NCBI GenBank assembly: GCA_039184415.1
Contig: JBCDBB010000061.1
Location: forward strand, 1-20,991
DNA length: 20,991 bases
Direction: 5' to 3'
From: JANSYP01 sp039184415
GTDB taxonomy: Bacteria > Pseudomonadota > Alphaproteobacteria > Rhodobacterales > Rhodobacteraceae
Position numbers and translations under genes: made by a program
Part shown: positions 6,660 to 14,740 of the stretch, in pieces
Position numbering within the stretch: position 1 is the stretch's first letter
Layout: each line of letters opens with the position of its first letter
Notes under the pieces: generated by a model
What the model saw: only the letters and a program-made list of their open reading frames with translations
Database searches by the model: none
Told to the model about the DNA's origin: nothing

Positions 6660-7228
6660 GATGGTGTCTTCTTGGATCCGATGGGGGACGGGTGGCAGCC
6701 ATAGGACAGGGCAATTGCGGCTGCAATCCGACTGTTCCGGCTGCGCCCGTAGGTCGCGGACTCCGGCGCGGTCGCCCACGTGGCGGCGCATTCGGGCGGC
6801 CTGAGCGACCGGAGAGTGCGTGGTTGCCGACATTGCTCCCGGAGGCTGGGTGTCGCTGACTTAAGTGAACTGGCGGACATCAAACGAAGTGTCGTCCAGC
6901 GCCGTGATCCCGGAGGATGTCGCAGTGCGGCTTGTCAGGGTTCGGGATGTTGCAAGGCGCGCGGCATCGGGAGGTGGCAGAACGCTCTTGATGGCATGCA
7001 GTGCGAGGGCCGGGCGGACCCACAAGGCCGCCTGCGAGGCTCGACCGACCGGCAGAGGGCTCATCCGGCAGGACGACGAGCCGCGCCGACTCAATGCTGC
7101 GACTGCCTGGATCGCTGCGCCGGATGTGACCGAACAGGAGGGACCGGACGATCGCCGGGCTTGCGCGCGCGGCAGAAGGCGGCAAAGATTTCGGTCTGGA
7201 CAGTGGCATTTCAGAGGCTTCGCAACGA
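6660..7228. other. Gene-free divergent intergenic region
   Basis: About 570 bp between leftward beta-lactamase and rightward SBP-TRIC genes. Several overlapping open frames cross it, but none encodes a protein I recognise, none has a persuasive ribosome site, and their compositions look like GC-rich noise. It must hold promoters in both directions; I could not pick convincing ones. A rapidly diverging small gene cannot be excluded. Confidence 0.5.
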
Positions 7229-8782
7229 ATGGGGACGGCATTCGGTCGAACCGGGGGGATGGGGCATGCATGGCCGATCCCCCGGGCGCTCGTTTGGATC
7301 TGCGCGCTGATGATCGGCGCCGCCGCGCTCGAGGCGCAACATAGCCCGGACCGGACGCTGACCGGCGGCTGGGACGAGTTCCCGCCCTATTCCTACCGGA
7401 CAGACAGCGGCGGCATCACGCGATGGGAGGGGTTCGATGTCGACCTCCTGCGGGAGATCTCCAAACGTGCCGGGTTCTTTGTCATCGCCGAGCGCCAAAC
7501 CTGGCCGGATATCCTGAAGGGGATCGAGAGCGGCGCGTTCGACATTGCGCCCCATGCAACGAAGACCGCGGAACGGGAGGCGTTTGCCCATTTCTCGATC
7601 CCCTACCGGTCAGAGTCGACGGTTCTGACCGTGCGCCGGGGACGCAGCATGCTGCGGACGACGTCCGATATGACCGCGCTCATCGCCATGTTCCGCGAAA
7701 CCGGCTTCCGGCTCGGGCTGCGCCCCGGGGTCACGGTGCAGAGCGCGGAGCTGCGCGAATTCATCGCCGATCCCGGATATGAGGGCGCGATCACGCGGCT
7801 GAGCACGGTGGAGATGCTGAGCGCGCTGCTCGATGGCGATATCGACGGGTTTCTGAGCAACCGGGTGCTGGCGGCGCATTACATCGAGACCTTCGATGCC
7901 GATGCGCTGGTGCGGGAGTATCCGCTGATGAGCCATGGCGATCTGCATCTGATGTTCAGCAAGGCCACCGTGCCCATCGAGGTGGTGGAGCGCTACAACG
8001 AGGCGATCGAGGCCATCTATGCCGACGGCACCTTCCAGCGGCTGAACACGCGTTATTCCTTTCCCATTCTGGTGCGTCTTTCGATCGACAGCACCTGGTT
8101 CAGGACGGTGGATATCATCGGCACGATCGCCTTTGCGATCTCGGGTCTGCTGCTGGCGGTGCGCTACAATTACGACGTGTTCGGCGCGCTGGTGCTGGCC
8201 TCGCTCCCGGCGGTAGGGGGCGGGGTCGTGCGCGATATCGTCTCCAACCGCGGGGAACTCGCGGTGATGTCCTCGCCGGTCTACATCCTGCTGATCCTGG
8301 TGCTTGTGGTCGGCGGGTTCACCGCGCTGCGGCTCGGGCGGCACCTGCAGGACCGGCTGCCCGGGCAGCGGACGCCGGACCAGATCGCGGCGCACTGGCG
8401 GCTTGTCGGTCATGGGGTGCAGCTGTGCGATGCGATCGGTCTGGCTGCCTTCACCGTGACCGGTGTGGTCGTCGCGCTGATCACCCATGCGGCGCCGCTC
8501 TGGCTGTGGGGGCCGATCCTTGCCGTGATCACGGCGGCCGGGGGCGGCATCCTGCGCGACATCACCCGGTCGGACCCTGACGTGCCGTTCCTGAAGGGCG
8601 AGCTCTACCCCGAGATCGCGGCCTTCTGGGGGCTGATGCTGTCGCTCTATCTGACCTGGGAAGCACAGTTCCTGGATGCGGGCGATATCCGGTTCGGGAT
8701 CGTTGTCACCTTTGTCGGCGCCCTGGTGACGCGGCTGGTCACGATCCGGCTGGGGCTGAAGAGCCCGCGCTTCTCCGCGTGA
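7229..8782 (+). CDS. Periplasmic SBP_bac_3 domain fused to TRIC/UPF0126 membrane domain
   Basis: A 517-aa fusion. Residues about 17-36 form a signal peptide. Residues 43-280 are an SBP_bac_3 solute-binding domain (WDEFPPYSY, GFDVDLLREISKRAG, ATKTAEREAFAHFSIPY). R116 matches the ligand-carboxylate Arg, but N211 replaces the usual amine-binding Asp. Residues about 293-507 are a TRIC/UPF0126 domain with two repeats, each carrying its glycine-rich signature: GGGVVRDI (330-337) and GGGILRDI (438-445). TRIC proteins have seven TM segments with the N-terminus outside, which fits a periplasmic SBP. ATG 7229 (GAGG 11 nt upstream) is used; ATG 7259 is an alternative. Some UPF0126 members have been linked to glycine uptake, others act as K+ channels. 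The domains are secure; the fused function (substrate-gated channel, or captured-ligand transporter) is inferred. Confidence 0.9.
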   Translation: MGTAFGRTGGMGHAWPIPRALVWICALMIGAAALEAQHSPDRTLTGGWDEFPPYSYRTDSGGITRWEGFDVDLLREISKRAGFFVIAERQTWPDILKGIESGAFDIAPHATKTAEREAFAHFSIPYRSESTVLTVRRGRSMLRTTSDMTALIAMFRETGFRLGLRPGVTVQSAELREFIADPGYEGAITRLSTVEMLSALLDGDIDGFLSNRVLAAHYIETFDADALVREYPLMSHGDLHLMFSKATVPIEVVERYNEAIEAIYADGTFQRLNTRYSFPILVRLSIDSTWFRTVDIIGTIAFAISGLLLAVRYNYDVFGALVLASLPAVGGGVVRDIVSNRGELAVMSSPVYILLILVLVVGGFTALRLGRHLQDRLPGQRTPDQIAAHWRLVGHGVQLCDAIGLAAFTVTGVVVALITHAAPLWLWGPILAVITAAGGGILRDITRSDPDVPFLKGELYPEIAAFWGLMLSLYLTWEAQFLDAGDIRFGIVVTFVGALVTRLVTIRLGLKSPRFSA

Positions 8783-8790
8783 GCGTCCCT

Positions 8791-8817
8791 CGGCCCGCCG
8801 CGGCCGGCGCCGGGCCG
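8791..8817 (+). terminator. GC hairpin between the two fused-transporter genes
   Basis: CGGCCCG (8791-8797) and CGGGCCG (8811-8817) form a 7-bp stem 8 nt after the SBP-TRIC stop. There is no T run, so it may slow or stabilise the transcript rather than terminate it. It would reduce read-through into the DAACS-SBP gene 222 nt further on. Confidence 0.33.
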
Positions 8818-9038
8818 CGTGTCGAACGCTTCGGGCGCGATCCTTGCCGGAAGACGAGGTGCCGGCATTGTTCCGGCGGCGGCATCGGTTTTCGGGAGGA
8901 GCATGTCGCCAGCCCCGCCCGGACAAGCGCCCGGACCAGCGCCCGGAGGCATCGCCGAAAAGCGGCAAGTTGGCGCAGAAGCCCGTCCACCGAAGACGGT
9001 TATGATCTGCGCGTCGTCGGTAGCAGGCAGAGGCCGTA

Positions 9039-11213
9039 ATGCGACAGAAGCTCCTCCCGCTCTGGGTGTTATTCGGTGCTACGCTCGGCGTGGTCATCGG
9101 GCTCTACCTGCCGAAAACGGCCGCGCTGATCGACCCCATCGGCGATGTCTATATCCGGCTGATGGAGGTGGTCGTCCTGCCCTACTTGATCGCGTCGCTG
9201 ATGCTGGGGCTCGGTCAGATCTCTCCGGACACCGCGAGGAAGCTGCTCAGGCACAGCTGGATTGCGTATCTTCTTCTGTGGATGGTGGCCTTTGCCGTGA
9301 TCCTCGCCGCCGGCGCGACGGCCCCGGAGGTCACGCGAAACCCCGTCGTCAACTTCGCCAGCCTGCCGGAAGCGCCCCGGTCCTTCGCCTCGCTGGTCGA
9401 TCTGGTCATACCCGACAATCTCTTTTCGGCGTTGGCGAACAACTACATCCCGGCCGTCGTGTTCGTGGCGATCATCTTTGGCGTGGCCATCCAGCATGTG
9501 GAAGAGAAGGCCGCGCTGATCACGCTTCTCAGGGTGATCCTCAAGGCCTGCATCAAGATCTGGGGCTGGGTCGTCCTGATCGCGCCGATCGGGGTCTGCG
9601 CCCTGGTCGCCGGCACGATAGACCGGGTCAATCCCGATGAGCTGCTGGCGCTCTCGATCTATATCTCGGTCGTCATTTCCGCGGCGCTGCTTCTGGCCTT
9701 CTGGATCATCCCGATGCTGCTGACATGCTTTACCACCATCGGATACTGGGAGCTGCTTTCGGCGCTCAGAGGCGCGTTCTTGATCGCCTTTGTGACCACA
9801 TTGTCGGTCGCCGCATTGCCGATCATCCAGTCGGCTGTGGAGACCATCGCCAAGGGGAAATTCACGGCCAGGGACACCGCCCAGCAGCACGAGATCATCC
9901 AGACCACGCTGTCGGTCAGCTACCCGCTCGCGCAGGTCGGCAATTTCTTTGTCTTCGTCTTCCTGCTCTATGCCTCATACTATTTCTTCACACCCATCGA
10001 GAACTCGCAGATCCTGGCCTTGCCCGGCATGACGCTGTTGTCGGGCATCGGCTCTCCCTCCTCCTCGATCGATGCGGTGAGTTTCCTCGCCGCCTGGCTG
10101 AACCTGCCGTCGCTGACCACCGAGCTTTATGTCGAGACGATGACGATCACGCGCTATGCGCAGGTTCTGGCATCGGTCTCGGCCTTTGCCTTCATCACGG
10201 CGCTGGTGACGTTTAACTTCTACGGCCACCTGACCATCCGGCCCTACCGCCTGCTGCTGACCGCGGTCGGCGCCGCGATCTGCCTTGTGGCCATCCTGGC
10301 CGTGGGCCGCGTGGGCGGCACGCATATCCCGCTGAACTCCGAGACGAATTATCAGGCGATGGGCCTGCCTCAGGATCTGCAGGCGCTGAGCGATGCAAAT
10401 CTTGCCAGCCGTCTCGGGCTCGACGATGCTGCCTCCGCCAGCGGCGCGCAGGATCAAGCGCCCGCCGATGGCGATGTCGGCATTCTGTCGCGCATCCAGT
10501 CCTCGGGGAAAATCCGGGTCGGCTTCAACCCGGAGGTTCTGCCCTTTTCCTACGTCAACACCGAGAACCGACTGGTCGGATATGACGTGGAGCTGATGTA
10601 CCGGTTCGCGCGCGACATGAATGTCGAGCTGGAGTTCGTCCCCTATGACTGGCAGACGCTGATCGACGATCTCGAGGCTTCGAAATTCGATGTGGCCATC
10701 GGCGGGATCTACATCACCGAAAGCCGCCTGCAGGAGGTCTCGGCGAGCAACCCCTATTTCGAAAACCCGATCGCGCTGATCGTCCGTGCCGATCAGGTGC
10801 AGGATTTCGCCTCGCGCGATCAGGTGAATGAGATCGCGAACCTGACGATTGCGGTATTCGACGATCCGGTCCTGCTGCCGCTTGCCAAGCGCAGCTTCCC
10901 GAACGCGACCATCAAGGTGCTCAGCAATTACCACACGCTCGCCTCGGAGGCCGATATCGACGCCGCGATCTGGACGATCGAGCAGGCCCGCGCCTGGGCG
11001 ATCTCGAACGAAGGCTACACAGCGGTCGTGCCGAAGGATTTGGCGACGCGGTTCCTGTTCGGGTATCTGATGCCGAAACAGGCCGATGCGCTCCGCGCCT
11101 ATCTGAATTACTGGCTGGGTCTTCAGACCTCCAACGGGACGCTCAACGGGATGGCGACGCGGTGGATCGATCCGGCCATCGACCAGAGCTCGGTGGCGAT
11201 ACCCGCGCCATAG
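9039..11213 (+). CDS. DAACS/SDF-type symporter domain fused to C-terminal SBP_bac_3 domain
   Basis: A 724-aa fusion. Residues 1-395 resemble dicarboxylate/amino acid:cation symporters (GltP/DctA fold): TM segments from residue 8, an HP1-like stretch AFVTTLSVAALPIIQ (250-264) and an HP2-like SGIGSPSSSIDAVSFLAAWLNLP (335-357). The NMDGT motif is absent; the aligned region reads SYPLAQVGNFFV (294-305). An additional TM at about 403-423 follows, then a polar linker, then SBP_bac_3 (about 482-710: KIRVGFNPEVLPFSY, GYDVELMYRF, YITESRLQEVSASNPY). R563 fits the ligand-carboxylate Arg; T646 replaces the amine-binding Asp. The SDF core has both ends inside, so the additional TM would place the SBP in the periplasm. 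Start 9039 has AGAGG upstream. It probably captures an organic acid or amino-acid-like ligand for uptake or sensing; the cation coupling is unclear. Confidence 0.9.
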   Translation: MRQKLLPLWVLFGATLGVVIGLYLPKTAALIDPIGDVYIRLMEVVVLPYLIASLMLGLGQISPDTARKLLRHSWIAYLLLWMVAFAVILAAGATAPEVTRNPVVNFASLPEAPRSFASLVDLVIPDNLFSALANNYIPAVVFVAIIFGVAIQHVEEKAALITLLRVILKACIKIWGWVVLIAPIGVCALVAGTIDRVNPDELLALSIYISVVISAALLLAFWIIPMLLTCFTTIGYWELLSALRGAFLIAFVTTLSVAALPIIQSAVETIAKGKFTARDTAQQHEIIQTTLSVSYPLAQVGNFFVFVFLLYASYYFFTPIENSQILALPGMTLLSGIGSPSSSIDAVSFLAAWLNLPSLTTELYVETMTITRYAQVLASVSAFAFITALVTFNFYGHLTIRPYRLLLTAVGAAICLVAILAVGRVGGTHIPLNSETNYQAMGLPQDLQALSDANLASRLGLDDAASASGAQDQAPADGDVGILSRIQSSGKIRVGFNPEVLPFSYVNTENRLVGYDVELMYRFARDMNVELEFVPYDWQTLIDDLEASKFDVAIGGIYITESRLQEVSASNPYFENPIALIVRADQVQDFASRDQVNEIANLTIAVFDDPVLLPLAKRSFPNATIKVLSNYHTLASEADIDAAIWTIEQARAWAISNEGYTAVVPKDLATRFLFGYLMPKQADALRAYLNYWLGLQTSNGTLNGMATRWIDPAIDQSSVAIPAP

Positions 11214-11240
11214 CCGCCTTCGAGCGGGACTGCGCGACGG

Positions 11241-11267
11241 GCGCGGCGCCCTATTCCGCCGCCGCGC
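11241..11267 (-). terminator. Hairpin at convergent 3' ends of DAACS-SBP and rlmN
   Basis: GCGCGGCG (11241-11248) pairs with CGCCGCGC (11260-11267) across an 11-nt loop. It overlaps the last rlmN codons (ArgArgAlaAlaAlaGlu) and lies 28 nt past the DAACS-SBP stop. No T run on either strand, and part of the symmetry comes from Ala/Arg codons, so a terminator role is uncertain. Confidence 0.28.
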
Positions 11268-12444
11268 GGCGGGGATTGCGGGCGCGTTCGCTGTCGGACT
11301 TGAGCTGGCCGCAGGCGGCCATGATGTCCTCGCCCCGCGGGGTGCGGATCGGCGCGGCATATCCAGCCTTGTAGATGATGTCGGCAAAGCGCCGGATGCG
11401 CGCCGCGTCGGAACGCCGGTAGGGCGCGCCGGGCCATTCGTTGAAGGGGATGAGGTTGATCTTGGCTGGGATGCCGCGGATCAGATCGAGCAGACGGCGG
11501 GCGTCTGCATCGGTATCGTTGACATCCTTGAGCATCACATACTCGAAGGTGATCCGCTCGGAATTGCTGAGCTTGGGATAGGCGCGCAGGCTTTCCAGCA
11601 GCTCGGCGATGGGCCAGCGCTTGTTGATCGGCACCAGCCGGTTGCGGACCTCGTCGGTCGTGGCGTGGAAGCTGACGGCGAGCATGCATCCGATTTCCTC
11701 GGCCGTGCGCGCGATCTCGGGCACCACGCCGGAGGTGGAGAGCGTGATGCGGCGGCGGCTGAGGCTGATGCCCTCGGGGTCCATGGCGATCTTCATCGCG
11801 TCGCGGACGGCCTCGAAATTATAGAGCGGCTCGCCCATGCCCATGAGCACGATGTTGGACAGAAGCCGCGTCTCGTCCTTGGGGTTGCGCCCCGGTGCAG
11901 GCCATTCGCCGAGATCGTCGCGGGCGAGCATCACCTGGCCGATGATCTCGCCGGGCGTCAGGTTGCGCACCAGCCGCTGGGTCCCGGTATGGCAGAAAGA
12001 GCAGGTCAGCGTGCAGCCGACCTGGGAGGAGATGCAGAGCGTGCCGCGGTCGGCCTCGGGGATATAGACGGTTTCGACCTCGTGCCCGCCCTCGATCCGG
12101 ACGAGGTACTTGCGCGTGCCATCGGCGCTGACCTCGCGGCGGGTGACCTCGGGGACGCGGATCTCGAACGCCTCGGCCAGCTCGGCCCTGTAGGGCTTGG
12201 CGAGGTTCGTCATGTCCGCGAAATCGCGCACACCCTTCTGGTAAATCCACTGCCAGAGCTGGTTGGCGCGCATCCGGGACTGCTTTTCCGGGGTGCCGGC
12301 GGCGATGAGCGCGGCGCGCAGCGCTTCCCGGGTCAGACCAACGAGATTGATACGCCCCTCCGCCGGCAGCTTGCGCGGCAGGGTCAGCAGATCTTGCGTG
12401 ATCGGGGTCGCTGGCGGGGCAGACGGGGCTGGCGCGGCGGTCAT
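11251..12444 (-). CDS. rlmN: RlmN, 23S rRNA/tRNA adenine-C2 methyltransferase
   Basis: A 397-aa radical-SAM enzyme that methylates C2 of A2503 in 23S rRNA and of A37 in some tRNAs. The 4Fe-4S cluster motif is C144-TLT-C148-SF-C151. The two further catalytic cysteines correspond to C137 (TLCISSQVGC) and C378 (EDIMAACGQL). The motifs VLMGMGEPLYNF (199-210), RITLSTSGV (232-240) and NLIPFNEWPG (330-339) are family hallmarks. Start at 12444 has GAGG about 8 nt upstream; an ATG seven codons earlier is less well placed. It is leftward, downstream of the ialB-type gene but separated from it by a strong terminator, so it probably has its own promoter in 12445-12565. Confidence 0.96.
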   Translation of the reverse strand: MTAAPAPSAPPATPITQDLLTLPRKLPAEGRINLVGLTREALRAALIAAGTPEKQSRMRANQLWQWIYQKGVRDFADMTNLAKPYRAELAEAFEIRVPEVTRREVSADGTRKYLVRIEGGHEVETVYIPEADRGTLCISSQVGCTLTCSFCHTGTQRLVRNLTPGEIIGQVMLARDDLGEWPAPGRNPKDETRLLSNIVLMGMGEPLYNFEAVRDAMKIAMDPEGISLSRRRITLSTSGVVPEIARTAEEIGCMLAVSFHATTDEVRNRLVPINKRWPIAELLESLRAYPKLSNSERITFEYVMLKDVNDTDADARRLLDLIRGIPAKINLIPFNEWPGAPYRRSDAARIRRFADIIYKAGYAAPIRTPRGEDIMAACGQLKSDSERARNPRRAAAE

Positions 12445-12564
12445 GGCGGATCCTCGGGTCTCCAAGCGCTGCCAGATAGCGGAAAACGCCTCGCAAGCAA
12501 AGCCCGGTCAACAAGGGTCAGTCACAATGCCCGGTGTATGGGGCACGGGGAATGAGGCACGATG

Positions 12565-12590
12565 CAAAAGGCCCGGCGCCCCGGGCCGTG
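12565..12590 (-). terminator. Intrinsic terminator of the ialB-type gene
   Basis: On the minus strand GGCCCGG (12587-12581), loop GGCG, CCGGGCC (12576-12570), then TTTT (12569-12566). A perfect 7-bp GC stem, tetraloop and U run lie immediately after the stop at 12596. This is the clearest terminator in the window. Confidence 0.8.
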
Positions 12591-12595
12591 CCCGC

Positions 12596-13141
12596 TCAGC
12601 CGGTGCAGCGTTTCTCCGCGTCTTCGATCGCAGCGGTGAAGCCCATGAGCGAGAACCGGTCCGTCGTCTCGGTGCCCCGCTGGGAGGTGCCGACGATCAT
12701 TGCCTCGGCGCCGCGCTTCATCGCGGCGGCGATCCGGCGGTCCTCTTCGGGCGTCGCGGCCCAGGCGGTTTCGCCGTCGGTGATGAGCTGGAACTCACTG
12801 TCGCCGATCCTGAGCGCCACGGTGGAGCCTTCGCGGAACGGGTAGCCGCCGAGGAACGAGACCTGACCCATTTCCGAACTGTCGGGCCAGAAGGAGACAA
12901 AGAGATAGATGTCACCCCGGCGCACGGCGACGACGCGGCCATCGCGGCGGGCGATGTTTTCGGTCGGCGCGGAGACCACCCAGCATTGTTTCGGGTTGTC
13001 TTCGACGAAGATGCTCCAGTCGGTCTTGGCCGCAACCCGGTTGGACGATTCCTGATCCGCCGCCGCGGTTGCCATGCAAAGCCCGGTGATCAGACCGGCC
13101 GCAGCACAGCCATACGCGCGGCGGGCGATAGCATGCATCAT
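12596..13141 (-). CDS. Invasion-associated locus B (IalB) family periplasmic protein
   Basis: A 181-aa exported protein. The signal peptide covers about 1-28 (hydrophobic GCAAAGLITGLCMATAAA). The mature part has the pattern TDWSIFVEDNPKQCWVVSAPTE (40-61), RRGDIYLFVSFWP, GQVSFLGGYPFREGSTV and FSLMGFTAAIEDAEKRC, which matches IalB-like proteins common in Rhodobacteraceae. Two mature cysteines (C53, C179) could form a disulphide. Start 13141 has GGAGG 8 nt upstream. IalB was named from Bartonella invasion of red cells, but most homologues are in free-living bacteria and their function is unknown; the name should not be read as virulence. The gene has its own terminator and is divergent from a secreted EEP gene. 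Confidence 0.9.
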   Translation of the reverse strand: MMHAIARRAYGCAAAGLITGLCMATAAADQESSNRVAAKTDWSIFVEDNPKQCWVVSAPTENIARRDGRVVAVRRGDIYLFVSFWPDSSEMGQVSFLGGYPFREGSTVALRIGDSEFQLITDGETAWAATPEEDRRIAAAMKRGAEAMIVGTSQRGTETTDRFSLMGFTAAIEDAEKRCTG

Positions 13142-13357
13142 CTGCGATACCTCCAGCTTCCTGTGATCAGACCCGGCCGCCTCTCTGGACGGCGCCGGAC
13201 CCTATGCCTCGACGCGACTATGGGGGAAAATGCGGAAGCACGAAAGGTCTGGACGCATCAAATACGGGCTATCGCGCGAACAGAGTGGCGCTGGCGGGCC
13301 GGGCTGTCACATGGCTGCAACAGCCCTTGGGCAGTCTCGCGGCAGTTTGGAGGCGAT

Positions 13358-14587
13358 ATGGACGGATCGGGAACGGTGCGGCGCGGCGCGGGTTTTGGAT
13401 GGCGGAGGGCAGTTGCGCTGCTCTGCTGGCTGATGCTGGCCGCCCCGGTTGCGGCGCAGGAGACGCTGCGCGTGGCGAGCTACAATGCGGCGCTGAACCG
13501 CGACGCCGCCGGGGCGTTGGTCGCGGACCTGCGCGGGGGCACCGATCCGCAGGCGCGGGCGCTGGCCGAGATCGTCCAGTCCGTGCGGCCCGACATTCTG
13601 CTTGTCAACGAACTGGACTGGGACGCTGCGGGCGAGGCGGCCGAGCTCTTCCGCAGCCTCTATCTGGCCACCGGGCAGAACGGCCAAGACGGCATTGAGT
13701 ATCCCTACATGGTCGCGCCGCCGGTCAATACCGGGGTCGCATCGGGGATCGACCTGGATGGCGACGGCGGGGTCGGCGGACCGGGGGATGCCTGGGGCTT
13801 CGGCAGCTTCCCGGGACAGTACGGGTTCGCCATTTTCTCGCGCTGGCCCATCGACGCCGACGCCATGCGCAGCTTCCAGACCCTGCCATGGCACGCGATG
13901 CCGGGGAATCTGCTGGAGGCGGCGGACCCCAAGGGCGCGCCGCTGGCCGGGCCGGACGGGTTTTACGGTGCCGAGGCGGCGGAGGCGCTGCGGCTGTCGT
14001 CGAAGACGCATCTCGATCTGCCGGTCCTTATGGGCGATGCGCGGGTCCACCTCCTGGCGTCGCACCCCACTCCGCCGGTCTTTGACGGGCCCGAGGATCG
14101 CAACGGCAAACGCAACCATGACGAGACCCGGTTCTGGGCGGACTATGTCGAAGGCGCGGGTTGGATGACCGACGATGGCGGACAGGCGGGCGGGCTGCCC
14201 GACGGGCGCCGCTTCGTCATTCTGGGCGATCTGAATGCCGACCCGTTCGATGGCGACAGCACCGGCAACGCGATCTGGCAGTTGCTCGACCATCCGCTTG
14301 TGCTGGGCTCGGCCACCGATCCGGCCATCACGCCCGCGGGCGAGGGATCACTCGACCAGCCGGACGAGACCGAGAACCACAGGGGCGATCCCCGCTTCGA
14401 CACCGCCGATTTCGGCCGGCGCCCGGGCAATCTGCGGGTGGATTATGTGCTGCCGTCACGGGCCGGCTTCCAATGGCGGGACGGCGGTGTCGTCTGGCCG
14501 CGCGAAGGCATGGCCCTGGCCGAGGCGGCACAGGCCAGCGATCACCGGCTGGTCTGGGTGGATCTTGCGCTTGTGCCGCTCGATTAG
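13358..14587 (+). CDS. Secreted endonuclease/exonuclease/phosphatase family hydrolase
   Basis: A 409-aa exported metallohydrolase. Signal peptide: RR-containing n-region, WRRAVALLCWLMLAAPVAAQ, cleavage about residue 34. Catalytic EEP residues are visible: N43 (ASYNAAL), metal-binding E85 (LLVNELD), LGDLNADP (289-296, D291 and N293) and the terminal S394-D395-H396. An insertion DGDGGVGGPGDAWGFGSFPGQYG (about 132-154) and HPTPPVFDGPEDRNGKRNHDE are typical of the long secreted subgroup. Start 13358 is set by GGAGG 5 nt upstream and by the signal peptide; the frame stays open far upstream but without a coherent protein. Substrate unknown: nucleic acid, phospholipid head group or other phosphodiester. 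It stands alone after a 216-bp divergent spacer. Confidence 0.9.
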   Translation: MDGSGTVRRGAGFGWRRAVALLCWLMLAAPVAAQETLRVASYNAALNRDAAGALVADLRGGTDPQARALAEIVQSVRPDILLVNELDWDAAGEAAELFRSLYLATGQNGQDGIEYPYMVAPPVNTGVASGIDLDGDGGVGGPGDAWGFGSFPGQYGFAIFSRWPIDADAMRSFQTLPWHAMPGNLLEAADPKGAPLAGPDGFYGAEAAEALRLSSKTHLDLPVLMGDARVHLLASHPTPPVFDGPEDRNGKRNHDETRFWADYVEGAGWMTDDGGQAGGLPDGRRFVILGDLNADPFDGDSTGNAIWQLLDHPLVLGSATDPAITPAGEGSLDQPDETENHRGDPRFDTADFGRRPGNLRVDYVLPSRAGFQWRDGGVVWPREGMALAEAAQASDHRLVWVDLALVPLD

Positions 14588-14740
14588 CCCGGCGGGTCTT
14601 GTGGCCGGCGGAGCGCTCGGCCAGTGTGCGGCCATGCCCGATCCGCATCATTCTGCCAGAGTTCCCGGCGAGCCCGACACCCCATGCGCGTGCCACGCGT
14701 CCCCCGGCCCCCGCGTGATCGCACGGAGACTGCTGCCAGC

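Noticed and set aside
6861..7344. Several open frames of 100-160 codons in the gap before the SBP-TRIC gene
   Set aside because: They overlap each other on both strands, lack good ribosome sites, and show no recognisable protein pattern.
8783..9038. A small gene between the two fused-transporter genes
   Set aside because: Open frames here run on into or out of the neighbouring genes in wrong frames; only a hairpin and a ribosome site for the downstream gene are supported.
9975..11387. A 470-codon minus-strand open frame opposite the DAACS-SBP gene
   Set aside because: It is antisense to a clear transporter fusion, low in hydrophobic structure and rich in Arg/Asp repeats; no start signal or family match.
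12263..13357. Upstream extension of the secreted EEP gene to a 774-codon frame
   Set aside because: The extension runs antisense through rlmN and the ialB-type gene. The real start at 13358 has GGAGG and a signal peptide.
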